Below are positions 62,776 through 64,000 of a stretch of DNA of 64,000 nt, piece after piece; position 1 is the first letter of the stretch, and each line of letters starts with the position of its first letter. The notes beneath the pieces are model-generated. The model was not told the DNA's origin, searched no databases, and saw nothing but the letters and a program-made list of their open reading frames with translations. This DNA is from Cellulosimicrobium terreum (GTDB lineage: Bacteria; Actinomycetota; Actinomycetes; Actinomycetales; Cellulomonadaceae): the NCBI GenBank assembly GCA_014803435.1, contig JACYFD010000007.1, positions 62,001-126,000 on the forward strand. Reading direction: 5' to 3'. Position numbers and translations under genes: made by a program.

Positions 62776-64000
62776 TCAGGCCTCGACGACGACCGGGACG
62801 ATCATCGGCCGGCGCCGCAGCCGGTTGGAGACCCAGCGGCCGATGACGCGGCGCATGATCTGCTGGAGCTGGTGCGTGTCCGTCGCACCGCCCGCGATGG
62901 CGTCCTCGAGGGCCTTGACCACGTCGGGTCGGATGCCCTCGAACACCGCGTCGTCCTCGGCGAAGCCGCGCGCAAGGATCTGCGGGCCGGCGAGCACCTT
63001 GCCGGTGGCCGAGTCGACGACGGCGAAGACGGAGATGAAGCCCTCCTCGCCGAGGATGCGACGGTCCTTGAGCTCGGCGTCGGTGATCTCACCGACGCTG
63101 GACCCGTCCACGTAGACGTAGCCGCACGGGACGGCCCCGACGACCGAGGCCTTGCCGTCCACGAGGTCGACGACGACGCCGTCCTCTGCCAGCACGACGC
63201 GGTCGGCCGGGACGCCCGTGCGCACCGCGAGCGCCCCGTTGGCGACGAGGTGGCGGACCTCGCCGTGCACCGGCATGACGTTCTTCGGCTGGAGCACGTT
63301 GTAGCAGTAGATGAGCTCGCCGGCGCTGGCGTGCCCGGACACGTGCACCTTGGCGTTGCCGCCGTGCACGACGCGCGCACCGAGCCGCGTGAGCCCGTTG
63401 ATGATCCGGAAGACGGCGTTCTCGTTGCCCGGGATGAGCGACGAGGCGAGGATCACGGTGTCGCCCATGCCCACGGACACCTTGTGGTCGCCGTTCGCCA
63501 TGCGGCTCAGCGCGGCCATGGGCTCGCCCTGCGAGCCCGTGCACATGAGGACGATCTCGTCGTCGCGCAGCGAGTCGACCTTCTTCAGGTCGATGAGGAC
63601 GCCCTCGGGCACGTGCAGGTACCCGAGCTCGGACGCGATGGTCATGTTGCGGACCATCGAGCGACCGACGAGAGCGACCCGGCGACCGTGGTGGTGCGCC
63701 GCGTTGAGGACCTGCTGGACGCGGTGCACGTGCGAGGAGAACGACGCGACGATGATGCGCTTCTCCGACTGCGCGAACACGTTGTCGAGCACGGGCCCGA
63801 TCTCGACCTCGGGCGTGACGAAGCCGGGGACCTCGGCGTTGGTCGAGTCGACCATGAAGAGATCCACGCCCTGCTCGCCGAGGCGCGCGAACGCACGCAG
63901 GTCGGTGATGCGCCCGTCGAGCGGGAGCTGGTCCATCTTGAAGTCGCCCGTGTGCAGCACGGTACCGGCGCCGGTGGTGACGGCGACCGCGAGCGCGTCC
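62776..64000 (-). CDS. rnj: Ribonuclease J, C-terminal part (start outside window)
   Basis: MBL/beta-CASP ribonuclease with 5'-to-3' exo- and endonuclease activity. The window holds the last 408 codons. Visible are the end of the MBL domain (TGDFKMDQLPLDG, DSTNAEVPG), the beta-CASP segment (IIVASFSSHVHRVQQVLNAAHHHGRRVALVGRSM, CTGSQGEP), the RNA-binding His motifs SGHASAGE and PVHGEVRHL, and the C-terminal domain. The HxHxDH motif is upstream of the window. Position near ftsK is common in actinobacteria. Confidence 0.95.
   Translation of the reverse strand, partial: DALAVAVTTGAGTVLHTGDFKMDQLPLDGRITDLRAFARLGEQGVDLFMVDSTNAEVPGFVTPEVEIGPVLDNVFAQSEKRIIVASFSSHVHRVQQVLNAAHHHGRRVALVGRSMVRNMTIASELGYLHVPEGVLIDLKKVDSLRDDEIVLMCTGSQGEPMAALSRMANGDHKVSVGMGDTVILASSLIPGNENAVFRIINGLTRLGARVVHGGNAKVHVSGHASAGELIYCYNVLQPKNVMPVHGEVRHLVANGALAVRTGVPADRVVLAEDGVVVDLVDGKASVVGAVPCGYVYVDGSSVGEITDAELKDRRILGEEGFISVFAVVDSATGKVLAGPQILARGFAEDDAVFEGIRPDVVKALEDAIAGGATDTHQLQQIMRRVIGRWVSNRLRRRPMIVPVVVEA

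Overview
The window is a very GC-rich chromosomal segment of a Gram-positive actinobacterium. Several conserved actinobacterial gene blocks place it near the Micrococcales families Cellulomonadaceae or Promicromonosporaceae: mraZ-rsmH-ftsL-ftsI-murE, nrdR next to a LysM gene divergent from lexA, hflX-dapF-miaA-miaB, a gluABCD-type uptake operon beside recX-recA, and rnj/ftsK with pgsA-cinA-clgR. Family assignment is inference. MurE lacks the DNPR signature of meso-diaminopimelate-adding enzymes, which fits an L-ornithine or L-lysine peptidoglycan as in those families. I see no rRNA, tRNA, insertion sequence, prophage or CRISPR array. The segment reads as core genome.

Layout. 1-6250: the division and cell-wall (dcw) cluster on the minus strand, with four 10-bp-spaced MraZ boxes upstream of mraZ. 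6550-11184: a MoxR ATPase / DUF58 / transglutaminase operon. 11132-14707: DUF3040, then an SOS-controlled operon of a HEPN-domain protein and DinB, a divergent spermidine-synthase-like gene, and a cold-shock protein. 14954-19363: a PAC2 protein and a translationally coupled signalling module of REC-PP2C phosphatase, CHASE3 histidine kinase and single-domain response regulator. 19613-25156: HelD-like ATPase, SerA, a small FMN-binding-fold protein, DUF5302 and an aldo/keto reductase. 25122-27456: NrdR, a possible iron-regulated small RNA, a LysM protein and LexA, with three LexA boxes in the lexA/LysM divergent region. 27461-38499: lactate dehydrogenase, a DinG-like helicase, HflX, a methyltransferase, DapF, MiaA, a dioxygenase-like protein, tandem YbjN proteins and MiaB. 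38601-42094: a glutamate/polar amino acid ABC transporter. 42149-47646: RecX, RecA, a metallo-hydrolase, a membrane protein with an alkaline-phosphatase-like domain, and DUF3046. 47768-55478: Lhr helicase, Nei-type glycosylase, ClgR, CinA and PgsA. 55574-64000: CapA-like protein, FtsK, a metallo-beta-lactamase protein, a membrane protein divergent from a TetR regulator with a clear operator, DUF4328, and the 3' part of rnj.

Two themes connect many of the genes. The first is DNA damage: lexA, recA, recX, dinB with its HEPN partner, the LysM division suppressor, DinG, Lhr and Nei. The 16-bp actinobacterial LexA motif appears at 13367, 26483, 26498, 26551 and 44194. The second is envelope growth and division: the dcw cluster, FtsK, PgsA, CapA and the LysM protein.

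The least-explained signals are the SOS-controlled HEPN gene, the promoter/operator/terminator arrangement at 25741-25951 without a gene, the competing hairpins between ftsI and murE, and the repeat array upstream of the glutamate transporter.
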